Origin: DASYAN01 sp034431765
Lineage (GTDB): Bacteria > Chloroflexota > Ktedonobacteria > Ktedonobacterales > Ktedonobacteraceae
Assembly: GCA_034431765.1 (NCBI GenBank)
Contig: DAOUDD010000093.1
Location: 1 to 30,598, forward strand
Reading direction: 5' to 3'
DNA length: 30,598 nucleotides
The translations under genes were made by a program, and so were the position numbers. The notes below the pieces were generated by a model. The model searched no databases. It saw nothing but the letters and a program-made list of their open reading frames with translations, and had not been told where the DNA came from. Below are positions 22,716 through 30,598 of the stretch, piece by piece; position 1 is the stretch's first letter; each line of letters starts with the position of its first letter.

Positions 22716-23771
22716 CTATAAAGGAGCCAGATATGTATCGAAAAAAGCGCTCACACGCTTACTGTATTCCTGGGGATCAAGAGCAAAGGATTGAGCATGA
22801 TCTGCCGTTGGCACGATCCATGATTGTTTGGGATTACCAGCGGTTTTATACAATTCCTCCATGCCAGGAAGAGGTGTTTGATGATCATCATCTCCATTGA
22901 TGAAGAAGAGAGCAGTGCGGTTCGTTAATTTCTGCACAACATCAATAGGTCGAGCCTGAGTGATATCAACACCATAGACATCTTCGACCAGCTCACGATC
23001 AGCATCACGAGCCTCATCATCAGGCACATCTCCGGGAACGCGCGTCGCATCCTCTGGACAACTATCAGCAACCAGGGCAAGAATATCATGAGTTCGGGCG
23101 GCAGCCAGTACAGCAGCAGTCGCCCCCATCGAAAGGCCCAGGATACCAATCTTGCTATTTGTTGTAGCAGGCAATGAATGTACGTAGTTAATAGCAGATA
23201 AGATATCTTCTGATTCGACCATGCCAAGAGTGGAAAATAACCCCTGGCTCCGTCCATAGCTCTGGAAATCGAAGAGCAAAATATTGTAGCCATGATTATA
23301 GAGAAAAGCTGCACGCCCGATCATCGAGACGCGATTGCCTGGTGTGCCATGCGTCAGAATAATCACAGGAGCTTGAGAGGCACGCAGGGCAAACCAACCT
23401 GAAAGCAAGTTCCCACGCCAGTTATAGAAAGAGATATCAACCAGCGGCAGATCATGCACATCCTGAACGTCTGGAATAGCATCGCCTCGTCCAGGACGTA
23501 AACCAGCCGTTAACTGTACCGTCGTATCGCTCATCTGTGGCAGACGCTGCTCAGGAAGACGAGTAGCTGCTAGAAGCTGTGGTGAAGCAGGTGGTGTACT
23601 CGCACGATGCGCAGAATTTTGTGCGGCTCTAGCACCAGTGTTGTTACTCCTAGAAAGCACCCTTCCTGTAGCGAGTTCACTCTGTGTTCCATAAAAAAGC
23701 CAGCTTACTGTTAAGATAAAGAGAAGAAATACTCCCGTTCCAAATCGCTTATGAAATGATGACACGGACAT
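22716..23771 (-). CDS. Exported or membrane-anchored alpha/beta hydrolase
   Basis: About 351 residues. Hydrophobic residues near the N-terminus (GVFLLFILTVSWLFYG) form a signal anchor, followed by a low-complexity Ala/Ser/Pro stretch of about 50 residues. The hydrolase domain shows the oxyanion segment ILTHGTPGNR, LLFDFQSYGRSQG, the nucleophile elbow GILGLSMGATAA (Ser), the acid loop INGDDDHQTP and the catalytic His in TADHAQSF, so the Ser-Asp-His triad looks complete. It resembles the peptidase S9/DUF-type single-domain esterases; substrate unknown. I prefer the ATG at 23771 (GGAGAGAG 6-8 nt upstream) over the one at 23807. It lies between coaE and the liv operon, with no functional link apparent. 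Confidence 0.82.
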   Translation of the reverse strand: MSVSSFHKRFGTGVFLLFILTVSWLFYGTQSELATGRVLSRSNNTGARAAQNSAHRASTPPASPQLLAATRLPEQRLPQMSDTTVQLTAGLRPGRGDAIPDVQDVHDLPLVDISFYNWRGNLLSGWFALRASQAPVIILTHGTPGNRVSMIGRAAFLYNHGYNILLFDFQSYGRSQGLFSTLGMVESEDILSAINYVHSLPATTNSKIGILGLSMGATAAVLAAARTHDILALVADSCPEDATRVPGDVPDDEARDADRELVEDVYGVDITQARPIDVVQKLTNRTALFFINGDDDHQTPLPGMEELYKTAGNPKQSWIVPTADHAQSFALDPQEYSKRVSAFFDTYLAPL

Positions 23772-23843
23772 GAAATACTCTCTCCAGATGTTTTCTTGAG
23801 AATGCACATGGCAGAACAGCTCTTATGTTTTTTATTCGGACTA

Positions 23844-24449
23844 TCACGCTGAAAACTTGCTACAAAAACGATCAAAGGCAGCCACAACTTGCTGTCGTGT
23901 CTGCACCAGCGACCCACTATTATCAATGACCTCGTCCAGGAGTGACATCTGCCTTTGCCTATCTGGCTGAGCTGCAATTCGCGCTAATGCTTCTTCACAC
24001 GACAATTGATTCCTTAAGAGCAAGCGCTCAATCTGCTGCCCTGGTGAACAGGTCACTAGCCACTTACTCTGACACAAAGACGCAGACCTTCCCTCTAACA
24101 ACTTTACAGCATCAATAATTGCGATACCAGAAGAGCTCACCAGGGATAGCTCCTGTTGTAATACCTGTACTACCAGCGGATGAACAATCTGCTCCAGACG
24201 GTGCATCTCGGCAGGGTTCTGAAAAACATGTCTTCCTAACGCATGGCGGTCTACACTCCCATCCGCCGCAATCACCTGCTGTCCAAATGTGTCGGCAATA
24301 TGTCGGGTAACAGGCTGTTCAGGCTCATACAAGCGATGCACAACCGCGTCAGCATCGATATATCGCTCAACACCTAATTCCAGCAGTATCTGTCCAACAG
24401 ACGTTTTCCCACAGGCAATATTTCCAGTTAGTCCAATCACTCGTGGCAT
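23844..24449 (-). CDS. coaE: Dephospho-CoA kinase
   Basis: Last step of coenzyme A synthesis: phosphorylates the 3'-hydroxyl of dephospho-CoA with ATP. About 201 residues. The P-loop is GLTGNIACGKTSV, slightly unusual against the common GGIGSGKS. Next come the DADAVVH motif, where substrate Asp is expected, then IVHPLV and the LID segment with RLLLRNQLSCEEALARIAAQ, then DEVIDNSGS. All the family landmarks appear in the right order. The frame extends to a TTG at 24470 that has AAGGTGA before it, so a start there is possible. The ATG at 24449 matches the usual N-terminus (MPRVIGLTG). It is transcribed divergently from the caspase-like gene. Confidence 0.92.
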   Translation of the reverse strand: MPRVIGLTGNIACGKTSVGQILLELGVERYIDADAVVHRLYEPEQPVTRHIADTFGQQVIAADGSVDRHALGRHVFQNPAEMHRLEQIVHPLVVQVLQQELSLVSSSGIAIIDAVKLLEGRSASLCQSKWLVTCSPGQQIERLLLRNQLSCEEALARIAAQPDRQRQMSLLDEVIDNSGSLVQTRQQVVAAFDRFCSKFSA

Positions 24450-24740
24450 TGCAACAGTACAACCTTTCAAGCGCTCACCTTTTTAACGGAGAACACGAAT
24501 TTCTGTATACACACTCTTTATTTCGTGAGACAGTACCATTATAAAGTATAACTCAATGTGGTAGAAATACTCTATATTCTTCTGTAAGGGCATTGAGAGC
24601 TAGACACTCCTCTTGTCAGAAGTATATGCTGTAACTCCAGACAGATTTCTCGGCAAATGTCCTATTTGTCTAGCTTTTTTTCGTAACTATCGTACAATAC
24701 CCTAGCGGCCCACAAAAACATTCCAGTTAAGGAGCTTTTG
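24450..24740. promoter_or_regulatory. Divergent intergenic region between coaE and the caspase-like gene
   Basis: About 290 nt that should hold both promoters. On the minus strand a TATAAT (24538-24543) is visible, but no convincing -35 lies at proper spacing. On the plus strand TACAAT (24693-24698) lies 43 nt before the caspase-like ATG, also without a good -35. No inverted repeat or small gene stands out. Confidence 0.35.
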
Positions 24741-26585
24741 ATGAGTAGGCACCTGGGACTGATTATAGGTGTGAATCATTATCGAGATACGACATTTCAA
24801 CCATTACAATTTGCAGAGAATGATGCTAAAGCTTTAGCCCAGTGGTTAGTCAATACCAAAGGGGGCAAGTGGTCGCCGCAAGATGTTCAACTTGTGCAAA
24901 GCCAGCATGTCACAAAGGAATTAATCCAATCTCTGCTTGCACAACTCTGTCTTAAGGCCGCTGAAGCTGGCGATGTTATTCTTCTTTACTTTGGTGGGCA
25001 TGCATTTCTTGATGAAAGAAGTGGAGAGGGGTATCTTGCACTTGCTAATACACGCTATACAGATCCGACAACAGCGATTAATATACGAGAGTTTGTACAG
25101 AATTTAGAGCTTAAAAGTAAAGCGGCACAGATTGTATGCATCTTTGACTGCTTTCAGACAGGGCAGATGTGGAGTCACCAACGTGCCTTTCCTTTTGACT
25201 CGAAGCCACTGCTTGGATCGAGAACGTTACAGTTCTTACAGCAGTTTCCAGATCGGCTCTTCCTCTGCTCCTGCCGAGGAAACGAATTTGTTCCTGAAAG
25301 TGGCGAACATAATCTAGGCCTGTTTACTCATCGTCTGATTCTAGGGCTTTGCGGGCCTGCCAGTGAGTCTACGACTGGCATAGTATCTCTTTCTAAGCTG
25401 CATGCATATCTCTTTTCTACTCTTTCGGAACAGTATCGACCACAGCTCTTTGGTCAACAGAAACTTCCTCTTATTCTTGTAGGATCGCCGCAATCCGCAG
25501 AAAGCAGCGTAGAGGTATCTAATCAGCACATGCCATCTTCGACTAAAGATCCCAAACCACCAGTAGCAGGAGAAGCTCAAGCAAGCGGATTTCACACACT
25601 TCGTCAATCTCCGCAGACTAGCGGCATCTTTACACTTCGTCAGACACCACAGGCTGATGTACAGCCAGCACTGGCTCCAAGTTCTGCTCCCTCCGGGTTA
25701 TCGCTGTCCCCCGTCGAAGACGAGCAACGGCAACAGCAGAGCCGACAGATGCTCTCTCAGGCACAACAATTCATACAGGCTCAGAAGTATGGAGACGCCT
25801 TTGACCTGGTAGATAAGGTTCTCCAGATGCAGCCGAACGATACTGCTGCGCTAACAATGAAAGGTCAGTTGCTAGGAACAGCAGGACACTTTGCAGATGC
25901 TCTCCCCCTTGTTGAACAGGTATTGCAGAAAGACACAAGTAATGCCCTGGCATGGAGTATACGTGCTGTTCTTCTGAGTAACCTGGGACAACATCCAGCA
26001 GCGCTTGCGTCTATTGAGCGCTCGCTGGAACTGGACGCGCATAATCCAGAGACTTATGCAATTAAAACCAATATTATGGCAAACCTGGCGGCAGAACAAA
26101 GTCGAAATGGTAGTCAGATAACACGCTTACCGCTGCAGCGACAAAAAGAGAATGCCCAGGACAATGCACGTTCGTTTACCAGGGGAGCTGGTGTACAGAT
26201 TCTCAGTTTTGTTGTTGGCCTGCTTGGTCTGGGGCTACTCCTTCTGACATCGCTACCAGTTTACGTGGGAATCGCATTAGCAAGCTTTGCATTGGCAATG
26301 CTCTGCGTTAACGCAGCAAGAGACTCATTCCGTTACGGATTCACACGAGTGCTCGTGACTGTACTTCTTAGTCTCGTTGCAGGTGGTATTCTAGGGATTG
26401 CGCTTAAGCTCGGCTTAGAGCGCATCATTTTAAATATTCAGGCGCAGCCCAAAGCTCTAGTCATAGTACGGCTTAAGAGCTTTCTATTCGCGGGTGCCTG
26501 GTTGGCAACGGTAGCAATTGTCCCGTTGCTAGCCTCACTAGTTGGATTGTTCATTAGCCTGCTGGCGCACGGAAGGAAAAGATGA
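24741..26585 (+). CDS. Caspase-like (peptidase C14) protein with TPR repeats and C-terminal membrane segments
   Basis: 614 residues in three parts. Residues 1-245 form a caspase/metacaspase-like p20 domain, with LGLIIGVNHYRD at the start, catalytic His87 in YFGGHA and Cys137 in IFDCFQTG. Both dyad residues are present, although the neighbours differ from the usual SGHG and DCCHSG. A low-complexity linker (about 255-330) contains two tandem 12-residue units. Residues about 335-450 are TPR-like helices (QAQKYGDAFDLVDKVLQMQP, then ALASIERSLELDAHNPE). The last 120 residues have about four hydrophobic segments ending in a basic tail, so the protein is probably tethered to the inner membrane with the protease inside the cell. 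The start has GGAG 7 nt upstream. Bacterial orthocaspases act in proteolysis, stress or defence; the role here is unknown. Confidence 0.85.
   Translation: MSRHLGLIIGVNHYRDTTFQPLQFAENDAKALAQWLVNTKGGKWSPQDVQLVQSQHVTKELIQSLLAQLCLKAAEAGDVILLYFGGHAFLDERSGEGYLALANTRYTDPTTAINIREFVQNLELKSKAAQIVCIFDCFQTGQMWSHQRAFPFDSKPLLGSRTLQFLQQFPDRLFLCSCRGNEFVPESGEHNLGLFTHRLILGLCGPASESTTGIVSLSKLHAYLFSTLSEQYRPQLFGQQKLPLILVGSPQSAESSVEVSNQHMPSSTKDPKPPVAGEAQASGFHTLRQSPQTSGIFTLRQTPQADVQPALAPSSAPSGLSLSPVEDEQRQQQSRQMLSQAQQFIQAQKYGDAFDLVDKVLQMQPNDTAALTMKGQLLGTAGHFADALPLVEQVLQKDTSNALAWSIRAVLLSNLGQHPAALASIERSLELDAHNPETYAIKTNIMANLAAEQSRNGSQITRLPLQRQKENAQDNARSFTRGAGVQILSFVVGLLGLGLLLLTSLPVYVGIALASFALAMLCVNAARDSFRYGFTRVLVTVLLSLVAGGILGIALKLGLERIILNIQAQPKALVIVRLKSFLFAGAWLATVAIVPLLASLVGLFISLLAHGRKR
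25584..25655 (+). repeat. Two tandem 36-nt units inside the caspase-like gene
   Basis: Two adjacent in-frame 36-nt units encode SGFHTLRQSPQT and SGIFTLRQTPQA. They lie in the flexible linker between the caspase-like and TPR parts. The units have diverged in nucleotide sequence, so this is an old duplication rather than a recent slippage. Confidence 0.75.
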
Positions 26586-26611
26586 AGGGAAGCTTATAAA
26601 AGCTTCCCTTC
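26584..26611. terminator. Hairpin between convergent caspase-like and ABC-F genes
   Basis: A perfect 12-bp stem, GAAGGGAAGCTT / AAGCTTCCCTTC, with an ATAA loop. It overlaps the stop codon of the plus-strand gene by two bases and ends 3 nt before the stop of the minus-strand gene. It probably serves both transcripts. No T-run is present on either side. Confidence 0.65.
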
Positions 26612-26614
26612 CTG

Positions 26615-28564
26615 CTACCCTGTGACATCTGCAAGGCGTTCCCATTCTTCGAGAAGTTCATCTACACGCGCCTTTGCCTGTTCGTACTCAGTTGAGAGTT
26701 GAGTAAGCTGAGCAGCATCAGCATGCAGGGCCGCTTCCGCCACAGCTTCTTCTAGTGCCTGCACCTGCGCCTCTGCTTTCTCCACATCTCGCTCAACATC
26801 CTCAACTGTTCGTGTCTTTATCTTTGTCCCCTTTTTGCCTGCTGGCTTTGCAGGTGAAGAAGATTTAGACTCTGCTGCGGGTTTAGCAGTTTTAGGAAGT
26901 GAGTTGGTACTGAGCACAATCTGCTGATGACGAGTACGATAGTCGGTATAGTTCCCATGATAGGCACGCAACGCTCCATCTTCAATTGCCCAGACTTTTG
27001 TGGCAAGACTATCTATGAAGTAGCGATCATGCGAAACAAAGAGCAGGGAACCAGTGAAATCACTCAATACCTCTTCCAGAAATTGACGCGACTGTAGATC
27101 CAGGTGGTTCGTTGGCTCATCGAGTACAAGAAAATTAGAGCCCTGGAGTGTTAGTTTAGCTAATGCCACACGGCTCCTCTCACCACCACTCAAGGAGCCA
27201 ATGAGTTTAAAAACATCATCACCAGAGAAGAGGAAACGGCCAAGAAATGTGCGCGCACTTTCTTCACTTAACGCACTCACCTGGCGAATCTCGTCAAGAA
27301 TACTACGTTTCATTTCCAGGCCTGAGTGGGATTGCGAGTAGTACCCCACACGAACATTATGACCAAGGGTGACCTGGCCGCTCACAGGAGGTAGTTCATC
27401 AATTAAGGTGCGTAACAACGTTGTTTTCCCTGCACCATTTGGGCCAATTAAGCCGATGCGATCACCACGCAGCAGTTCAAGGTCCGAGACACGTACCAGT
27501 ATCTTTGGCTCTGTTGCTGGCTGCACCTGTGCCTGCTTTTTGATCATGCCATATCCAGCAGCAAGCTTACTGGTAGAGAGAACAAGCATGCCGCTATCAG
27601 CAACAGGAGTCAGCTTGAATTGCATTTCAGGGAGATCCTGTGGACGTTCCACCCGTTCCATGCGGTCTAGCAACGTCTGACGACCACGTGCCTCACGGCT
27701 GCGCTGACCTGCTTTGTAACGACGGATGAACTCCTCTGTATGCGCAATATAGGCCTGTTGCGCCTCATACTCACGCAGACGGCGCTCCATCCGTTCCTCG
27801 CGCAATGAGAGGTACTTTGTATAGTTGCCGGGGTATTCTTCGATACGTCCAAACGCCAGCTCAATAATGCGTGAGACTACCCTGTCCAGGAAATAGCGAT
27901 CATGAGCAACGATAACCATTGCGCCTTTCCAGGAGGTCAGGTACGTCTCCAACCATTCCAATGTTGCGAGATCCAGGTGGTTCGTCGGCTCATCCAATAG
28001 CAGCAGATCAGGCTCCTGCAGTAGGAGTTTTCCTAGAGATGCTCGTGTCTGTTCACCACCGCTTAAGCGCGTGACCAGTCCATCCTGCTGCTCACGGCTA
28101 AATCCGAGGCCATCAAGCACTTGAGCGACACGATTCTCGTAGGTATAGCCACCGGCATGCTCATAACGAGCCTGTAACTCGTCGTAGCGACGTAGAAGTT
28201 CTGCGTGTTGTTGCGTATTCTCCTGGGAAGAGGAGGAAGCCATCTGCTGTGTCAGTTCGCCGAGTTCGTGTTCCCAGGAGTGCAGGTGAGCAAAGACCGA
28301 AAGCATCTCCTCGCGCAACGTATGCTGCGCCTGAAAATCAGCCACCTGAGTTAGATACCCAATGCGTGTATGACGAGCAAGTGAGACAGAACCCTCATCG
28401 GGATCCTCACGCCCAGCTAAGATATGCAGAAGAGTTGATTTACCTGCTCCGTTAGGCCCAACTAGCCCAATGCGATCCTGTGGATCTATTTGAAAGCTGA
28501 CGCCAGCAAAGATACGTTCAGCAGCAAAGGATTTTCCTAATTGGGAAATGTTCACAATAGCCAT
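26615..28564 (-). CDS. ABC-F family ATPase (Uup/YfmR-like ribosome-associated type)
   Basis: 649 residues with two ABC domains and no membrane segments, typical of ABC-F translation factors or resistance proteins that bind the ribosomal E site. First domain: Walker A GLVGPNGAGKST, signature LSGGEQTR, Walker B LLLLDEPTNHLDL. Second domain: GLIGPNGAGKTT, LSGGERSR and FLVLDEPTNHLDL. The interdomain linker (about 250-320) is highly charged, with ERMERRLREYEAQQAYI. A long C-terminal acidic coiled coil (about 580-649) resembles the Uup-type DNA/ribosome-binding tail. The product is cytoplasmic. Which subfamily, and whether it confers antibiotic protection, cannot be decided from sequence alone. It is transcribed divergently from the PyrE-like gene. 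Confidence 0.92.
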   Translation of the reverse strand: MAIVNISQLGKSFAAERIFAGVSFQIDPQDRIGLVGPNGAGKSTLLHILAGREDPDEGSVSLARHTRIGYLTQVADFQAQHTLREEMLSVFAHLHSWEHELGELTQQMASSSSQENTQQHAELLRRYDELQARYEHAGGYTYENRVAQVLDGLGFSREQQDGLVTRLSGGEQTRASLGKLLLQEPDLLLLDEPTNHLDLATLEWLETYLTSWKGAMVIVAHDRYFLDRVVSRIIELAFGRIEEYPGNYTKYLSLREERMERRLREYEAQQAYIAHTEEFIRRYKAGQRSREARGRQTLLDRMERVERPQDLPEMQFKLTPVADSGMLVLSTSKLAAGYGMIKKQAQVQPATEPKILVRVSDLELLRGDRIGLIGPNGAGKTTLLRTLIDELPPVSGQVTLGHNVRVGYYSQSHSGLEMKRSILDEIRQVSALSEESARTFLGRFLFSGDDVFKLIGSLSGGERSRVALAKLTLQGSNFLVLDEPTNHLDLQSRQFLEEVLSDFTGSLLFVSHDRYFIDSLATKVWAIEDGALRAYHGNYTDYRTRHQQIVLSTNSLPKTAKPAAESKSSSPAKPAGKKGTKIKTRTVEDVERDVEKAEAQVQALEEAVAEAALHADAAQLTQLSTEYEQAKARVDELLEEWERLADVTG

Positions 28565-28711
28565 AGATCTTTACCTGTTATACAAACGAGCAGAAACCCT
28601 CTGCCCCTTATCTCTTTTTTATTCACACAAGGCTATCATATCCATGTAATGAGTGCAAGAGCTTACGATTCTCCATTGCTCTCGCGTAACCATACAAGCG
28701 AGAAGGAAATA

Positions 28712-28720
28712 TGGTATACT
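28712..28720 (+). promoter_or_regulatory. Candidate extended -10 element for the PyrE-like gene
   Basis: TGGTATACT (TG, one base, then TATACT) fits an extended -10 promoter, which can work without a good -35. Transcription would start near 28727, which would make the ATG at 28711 untranslated and support the GTG at 28759. Confidence 0.35.
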
Positions 28721-28758
28721 TGGAAAATAAATCCTTCGTTGCGAGAAAGGATGCTGAG

Positions 28759-29430
28759 GTGGCGAAAGAGCAATCTCTAGATAATCTCTGGCTGGCACAG
28801 ATCTTATTTGATCTGGGGGGTGTCAAATTCGGAAACTTTACCGTCAGTGAATCGGCGGTTAGCTCACCCGTCTTTGTGAATCCCAAAGTGTTGATCAGTC
28901 ATCCAACTGCGCTTCGTGTTGCAAGCAAGCTGATGCAACAGGAGCTCGAACTGGCGCAATCGTTGCGCCGTCCACGTGTCCATCCCTTCAGTGTTGTAGC
29001 GGGTGTTCCTGTGGGAGGATTACTGCTAGCGACAGCATACTCAATGGAAACAAATGTTCCGATGATTTATGCACGTAGCCGACCCGAAGGGACGGGAACA
29101 CGTGGAATCGAAGGACGTTTCGTTCAGGGTGACACCGCTCTCATCATTGATGATCTGATTACAAGAGGCAGTAGCGTTCTTGAAACAGCATCGTTACTAG
29201 AAGAAAACGGCCTGAAGGTAAAAGATGTCATCGTCTTGATTGATCGCGAGCACGGAGCAGCAGAACGCTTGCACCGGCATGGATTCAATCTCATTAGTAT
29301 CCTCAAACTAGATGTGATGCTCAATCACTATATGTCCAAGGGTCTAATTAGTGAAGAAACCTACCGGATATGCGCGGACTATCTGCGTGAGAAGCAAGGC
29401 GAAAACTCAACGGGTCCATTAAACATATAA
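28759..29430 (+). CDS. Orotate phosphoribosyltransferase-like protein, UMP-synthase type (second PyrE homologue)
   Basis: Type I phosphoribosyltransferase fold with PRPP motif ALIIDDLITRGSSV. Overall wording follows the eukaryotic UMP synthase OPRT domain: ILFDLGGVKFGNFTVSES, VVAGVPVGGLLLAT, then VKDVIVLIDREHGAAERL. In the mobile catalytic loop, where OPRTs have a KxxxKxHG-like motif, the sequence is ARSRPEGTGTRG. The usual lysines are missing, so activity on orotate is doubtful. The frame is open from ATG 28711. I prefer the GTG at 28759 because AAAGGA lies 7 nt upstream, it gives the family-typical N-terminus, and an extended -10-like sequence overlaps the ATG. Flanked by ABC-F and slipin genes, away from the pyr operon. 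A second OPRT, another phosphoribosyltransferase or a regulator are all possible. Confidence 0.8.
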   Translation: MAKEQSLDNLWLAQILFDLGGVKFGNFTVSESAVSSPVFVNPKVLISHPTALRVASKLMQQELELAQSLRRPRVHPFSVVAGVPVGGLLLATAYSMETNVPMIYARSRPEGTGTRGIEGRFVQGDTALIIDDLITRGSSVLETASLLEENGLKVKDVIVLIDREHGAAERLHRHGFNLISILKLDVMLNHYMSKGLISEETYRICADYLREKQGENSTGPLNI

Positions 29431-29443
29431 GTGGACTTTTAAG

Positions 29444-29480
29444 AAAGAGGAGGGCTAGCGTGCAACTAGCCCTCCTCTTT
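29444..29480. terminator. Bidirectional terminator between PyrE-like and slipin genes
   Basis: A perfect 15-bp stem (AAAGAGGAGGGCTAG / CTAGCCCTCCTCTTT) with a 7-nt loop. T-rich sequence lies at the 3' side on the plus strand (CTCTTTTC) and, on the minus strand, TTTCTTAAAAG. It lies 13 nt after the PyrE-like stop and 16 nt from the slipin stop, so it should serve both. Confidence 0.85.
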
Positions 29481-29496
29481 TCATGCCTGCCATCTT

Positions 29497-30321
29497 CTAG
29501 CCACGTGAAGGTAGCTCAGAATGGAGTGAACCATTGAGAGAGTTCTGGACTGATTCAGACTTTCCATGGGGTCCTTGCATCAGCGGCTCTATCAGATCCA
29601 TCGGCAACGGGAAGATGATGGTCGAGTTCTTTTCGACAGCGATCTCCGTCAATGTTTGCAGGTAGCGTAACTGTAAGGCATTGGGTTGGGAGGACATCAC
29701 GCCAGCAGCCTGAGCTAGTTGAGTAGAGGCTTGTAACTCACCTTCAGCATGAATAATCTTTGCGCGCTTCTCGCGCTCAGCCTCAGCCTGCTTTGCCATC
29801 GCACGCTGCATAGTGACGGGCAGCTCGATGTCTTTGACTTCTACTGCAGTCATCTTCACACCCCAGCGCTCCGTATGCTCATCAATGATTGTCTGAAGTT
29901 CGTGATTGATCTTCTGACGCTGGGCCAGCAATTCATCCAGTTCTGATTGGCCCAGCACATTACGGAGTGTGGTCTGACCAATTTGTGTCGTTGCCTGAAT
30001 GAAGTTGACGACGTTTGACACCGCCGAAGAGGGATTGACGACATAGAAGTACAGGACAGCGGTGACTTTAATTGTAACGTTATCACGCGTAATCACCTCT
30101 TGCGGAGGAACAGTGAGCGTCACAATACGCAGATCAACCTTGACCATGCGTGAAATCATTGGCGGCACCCAGAAGAGACCTGGTCCCTTTGCCCCTGCCA
30201 AACGGCCAAGAATAAAGATAACACCGCGCTCATACTGCTGCACGATACGTAAACCGGACAAAGCAATGAACACAATAGCCAGAACAATAATACCAAGAAC
30301 AGAGAGTACTAATGGGTCCAT
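29497..30321 (-). CDS. SPFH/Band 7 membrane protein (slipin/stomatin-like)
   Basis: 274 residues. One N-terminal hydrophobic segment (about 4-25) anchors the protein, followed by the SPFH domain: VQQYERGVIFILGR, then GLFWVPPMISRMVKVDLR, TVPPQEVITRDNVTIKV and the helical part ELLAQRQKINHELQTIIDE. ERWGVKMTAVEVKDIELP and an Ala/Glu-rich helix (KQAEAEREKRAKIIHAEGE) are typical of slipins. These proteins form oligomeric scaffolds in membrane microdomains and often pair with an NfeD protein, which is not seen here. The start is supported by GGGAGG 6 nt upstream. The last 35 residues are low complexity. Confidence 0.92.
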   Translation of the reverse strand: MDPLVLSVLGIIVLAIVFIALSGLRIVQQYERGVIFILGRLAGAKGPGLFWVPPMISRMVKVDLRIVTLTVPPQEVITRDNVTIKVTAVLYFYVVNPSSAVSNVVNFIQATTQIGQTTLRNVLGQSELDELLAQRQKINHELQTIIDEHTERWGVKMTAVEVKDIELPVTMQRAMAKQAEAEREKRAKIIHAEGELQASTQLAQAAGVMSSQPNALQLRYLQTLTEIAVEKNSTIIFPLPMDLIEPLMQGPHGKSESVQNSLNGSLHSELPSRG

Positions 30322-30416
30322 ACGTTGCCTCCCTTATGGCTCTATAGCGAAACGAGTTGGTGGACATCCTCTTTACACAGAAACGGAAGGAGTATAAATA
30401 ACTATTTGTTATCTAT

Positions 30417-30445
30417 ACTATAACATATTGCAATTTCCCTGTCAA
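30417..30445 (-). promoter_or_regulatory. Promoter of the slipin gene
   Basis: On the minus strand TTGACA (30440-30445) and TATAGT (30417-30422) are separated by 17 nt. Transcription should start near 30410, giving a leader of about 88 nt. A short inverted repeat (ATAAC / GTTAT, 30398-30412) overlaps the start site and could be an operator. Confidence 0.75.
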
Positions 30446-30529
30446 GGAAAAGCGGAGGAAGTTTTGCAAGAAAGAAGATTGCATGTCGTGTGAGTAGTTG
30501 AAAAGGGTGAACGTATGATACAATAGGCC

Positions 30530-30598
30530 ATGACCCAAACTGATCTACGTACATGTTGCAGGAGAAGAGAGCAAGCACTTGGAACGAAATGTGATGTT
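30530..30598 (+). CDS. Possible start of a gene running off the right edge
   Basis: An ATG at 30530 opens a frame (MTQTDLRTCCRRREQ...) that stays open to the end of the window. A TACAAT lies just upstream (30519-30524), so an mRNA would start almost at the ATG. There is no clear ribosome-binding sequence. With only 23 codons visible, no family can be named and the frame may be chance. Confidence 0.25.
   Translation, partial: MTQTDLRTCCRRREQALGTKCDV

Noticed and set aside
22312..22716. 134-codon open frame (minus) between livK and the hydrolase gene, with a CPIC motif
   Set aside because: It starts with GTG overlapping the hydrolase stop, has no ribosome-binding sequence, contains the perfect liv promoter inside it, and its sequence shows no recognisable domain.
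1..30598. Insertion sequences, phage genes, CRISPR arrays, tRNA or rRNA genes
   Set aside because: No transposase, integrase, repeat-spacer pattern or recognisable RNA gene was seen; the only tandem repeat is the 36-nt pair inside the caspase-like gene.

Overview
The window looks like a chromosomal stretch from a bacterium with roughly 50% GC. Several traits point to the Chloroflexota, probably a Ktedonobacteria-like member: lipoboxed proteins with TolB-like propellers, a Liv-type transporter, a caspase-like protein with TPRs, and a compact pyr operon. This placement is inferred from gene content and protein style; there is no rRNA or other marker here. I saw no phage, insertion sequence, CRISPR array, tRNA or rRNA.

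Layout. The left edge holds the 3' end of an APH-family phosphotransferase gene (+). It converges on a polytopic, ABC-2-like membrane protein (-). Next is a long minus-strand pyrimidine operon, transcribed from about 12.85 kb down to 2.34 kb: pyrB, carA, carB, a fumarate reductase/succinate dehydrogenase-type flavoprotein, pyrC, pyrE, pyrF. Every step from bicarbonate to UMP is encoded except dihydroorotate dehydrogenase (pyrD). The flavoprotein sits exactly where pyrD would be expected, 8 nt upstream of pyrC. PyrC itself has altered active-site positions. The operon starts with a consensus promoter and a leader of about 390 nt. The leader carries an intrinsic terminator and a 35-codon leader ORF whose stop codon lies in the terminator loop, which resembles attenuation of the pyrBI kind.

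Divergently from the pyr promoter runs a plus-strand set: a membrane-anchored PEGA-like protein, a propeller lipoprotein and a 62-residue acidic protein. It converges on a complete minus-strand branched-chain amino acid ABC transporter operon, livK-livH-livM-livG-livF. That operon has a perfect consensus promoter, a leader of about 280 nt, a strong hairpin after livK, and a LivM with an extra membrane domain of about 285 residues. Upstream come an exported alpha/beta hydrolase and coaE (-). A caspase-like/TPR/membrane protein (+) then converges on an ABC-F ATPase (-). The last genes are a second, UMP-synthase-type orotate phosphoribosyltransferase homologue with a changed catalytic loop (+), a slipin/stomatin-like SPFH protein (-), and possibly a gene start at the right edge.

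The most interesting candidate system is the pyr operon: a possible replacement of PyrD by a FrdA/SdhA/NadB-superfamily oxidase, together with an atypical PyrC and a translated attenuator. That function is a hypothesis from context and chemistry, not something the sequence proves.
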